In this document: in pieces, positions 4,664 to 5,239 of the stretch
How the letters are laid out: each line of letters starts with the position of its first letter
Position numbering within the stretch: position 1 is the first letter of the stretch
Assembly (NCBI GenBank): GCA_002256055.1
Contig: NKIE01000089.1
Span: forward strand, 1-5,239
Source of the DNA: Pseudomonas sp. PGPPP3
GTDB taxonomy: Bacteria; Pseudomonadota; Gammaproteobacteria; Pseudomonadales; Pseudomonadaceae
Reading direction: 5' to 3'
DNA: 5,239 nucleotides
Notes under the pieces: model-generated
Databases searched by the model: none
Told to the model about the DNA's origin: nothing
Seen by the model: only the letters and a program-made list of their open reading frames with translations
Program-made: the position numbers and the translations under genes

Positions 4664-5239
4664 TCAGGAAGGGTAACCGGTAATCTCACGAATGCTCTGG
4701 TACAGCGGTTTGAGCTGCTTGTACATGCGCTGGTAAACCTCCTGATACAGGCGCTCGTACGTCTGCTGGGCCGCCGCCTGGGGCATAAACACCTCGCCCA
4801 CGCGAGTCATGACGGCAATTGCCGTGGCAAAGTCCGGGTGCAGGCCAAGGCCTACGGCGCAATCGATGGCCGCGCCCAATCCAGAGGTTTCATAGGTATG
4901 CGGCCGCTCGGCCGGCAAACCGAAGATGTCTGCCGTCAGTTGCATGGCTGCATCGCTTTGCGAGCCACCACCCGACACGCGCAAGCGCTCAATCCGAGTT
5001 CCCGAGCGTTTCTCGATCTTCTCCTTGCCCTGGCGCAGGGCATAGGCCAGACCTTCAAGAATCGCCCGGTACAGATGGGCGCGGGTGTGCACATCGCCAA
5101 AACCGATGATCGAGCCCTTGGCCTCCAGCCCCGGCTCACGAATCCCCGGCGACCAATACGGCTGCAGCATCAAGCCCATGGAACCAGCCGGTACGCTGTT
5201 GACCAGCTCATCGAAAAGGGTCTCCGGCGCTACGCCCAA
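4664..5239 (-). CDS. FGGY-family carbohydrate kinase, C-terminal 191 residues (runs off right edge)
   Basis: The visible part is most of the FGGY C-terminal domain, which binds ATP in these cytoplasmic sugar and polyol kinases. Characteristic elements, counted from the window edge, are LQPYWSPGIREPG (25-37), GFGDVHTRAHLYRAILEGLAY (46-66), the nucleotide-binding SGGGSQSD (89-96) and ETSGLGAAIDCAVGLG (117-132). The C-terminal helix is rich in Tyr, Gln and Lys and ends ITGYPS. The N-terminal domain, which binds the sugar and holds the catalytic Asp, is outside the window, so xylulose, glycerol, ribulose or another substrate cannot be decided. The first visible codon is TTG, almost certainly an internal Leu rather than a start. 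The gene reads toward cheV on the same strand and stops 100 bp before it. I see no clear terminator in the gap; the T-run at 4622-4627 has no adjoining GC-rich stem. Confidence 0.92.
   Translation of the reverse strand: MGVAPETLFDELVNSVPAGSMGLMLQPYWSPGIREPGLEAKGSIIGFGDVHTRAHLYRAILEGLAYALRQGKEKIEKRSGTRIERLRVSGGGSQSDAAMQLTADIFGLPAERPHTYETSGLGAAIDCAVGLGLHPDFATAIAVMTRVGEVFMPQAAAQQTYERLYQEVYQRMYKQLKPLYQSIREITGYPS

Overview
The window looks like an ordinary core-chromosome segment of a Pseudomonas species, probably of the broad P. fluorescens group. I base this on remembered protein resemblance (Uup, Slt, CheV), on the GC-rich codon use, and on long antisense shadow frames. No database search was possible. 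I see no mobile element, CRISPR array, tRNA or rRNA, and no sign of recent gene transfer.

Layout, left to right. Bases 1-201 (minus) are the first 67 codons of the ABC-F ATPase gene uup, which runs off the left edge. A 194-bp divergent intergenic region (202-395) follows and can fold into an elaborate leader hairpin. Bases 396-2257 (plus) hold slt, the periplasmic soluble lytic murein transglycosylase. Its 5' part carries a lesion near base 520: a frame change combined with loss of about 22-24 codons. This separates the signal peptide from an otherwise intact 545-codon catalytic body. A near-perfect bidirectional terminator (2265-2317) fills the gap to a convergent gene for a YcbX/mARC-like MOSC-domain molybdenum-cofactor protein (2321-3127, minus). 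That gene's start codon overlaps, within a single CATG, the start codon of a divergent DUF1499 lipoprotein gene (3126-3596, plus). The lipoprotein gene converges across only 28 bp on cheV (3625-4563, minus), a CheW-receiver hybrid chemotaxis protein. Upstream of cheV is a good candidate sigma-28 (FliA) promoter. The right end (4664-5239, minus) is the C-terminal 191 residues of an FGGY-family carbohydrate kinase.

The genes do not form one pathway. They are mostly single-gene transcription units in alternating orientation: ribosome-associated ATPase, cell-wall turnover, Moco protein, lipoprotein, chemotaxis and sugar kinase. The points most worth a second look are the slt lesion, the overlapping divergent start codons with mutually embedded leaders, the FliA-like promoter of cheV, and the structured slt leader. 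I found no convincing new multi-gene system.
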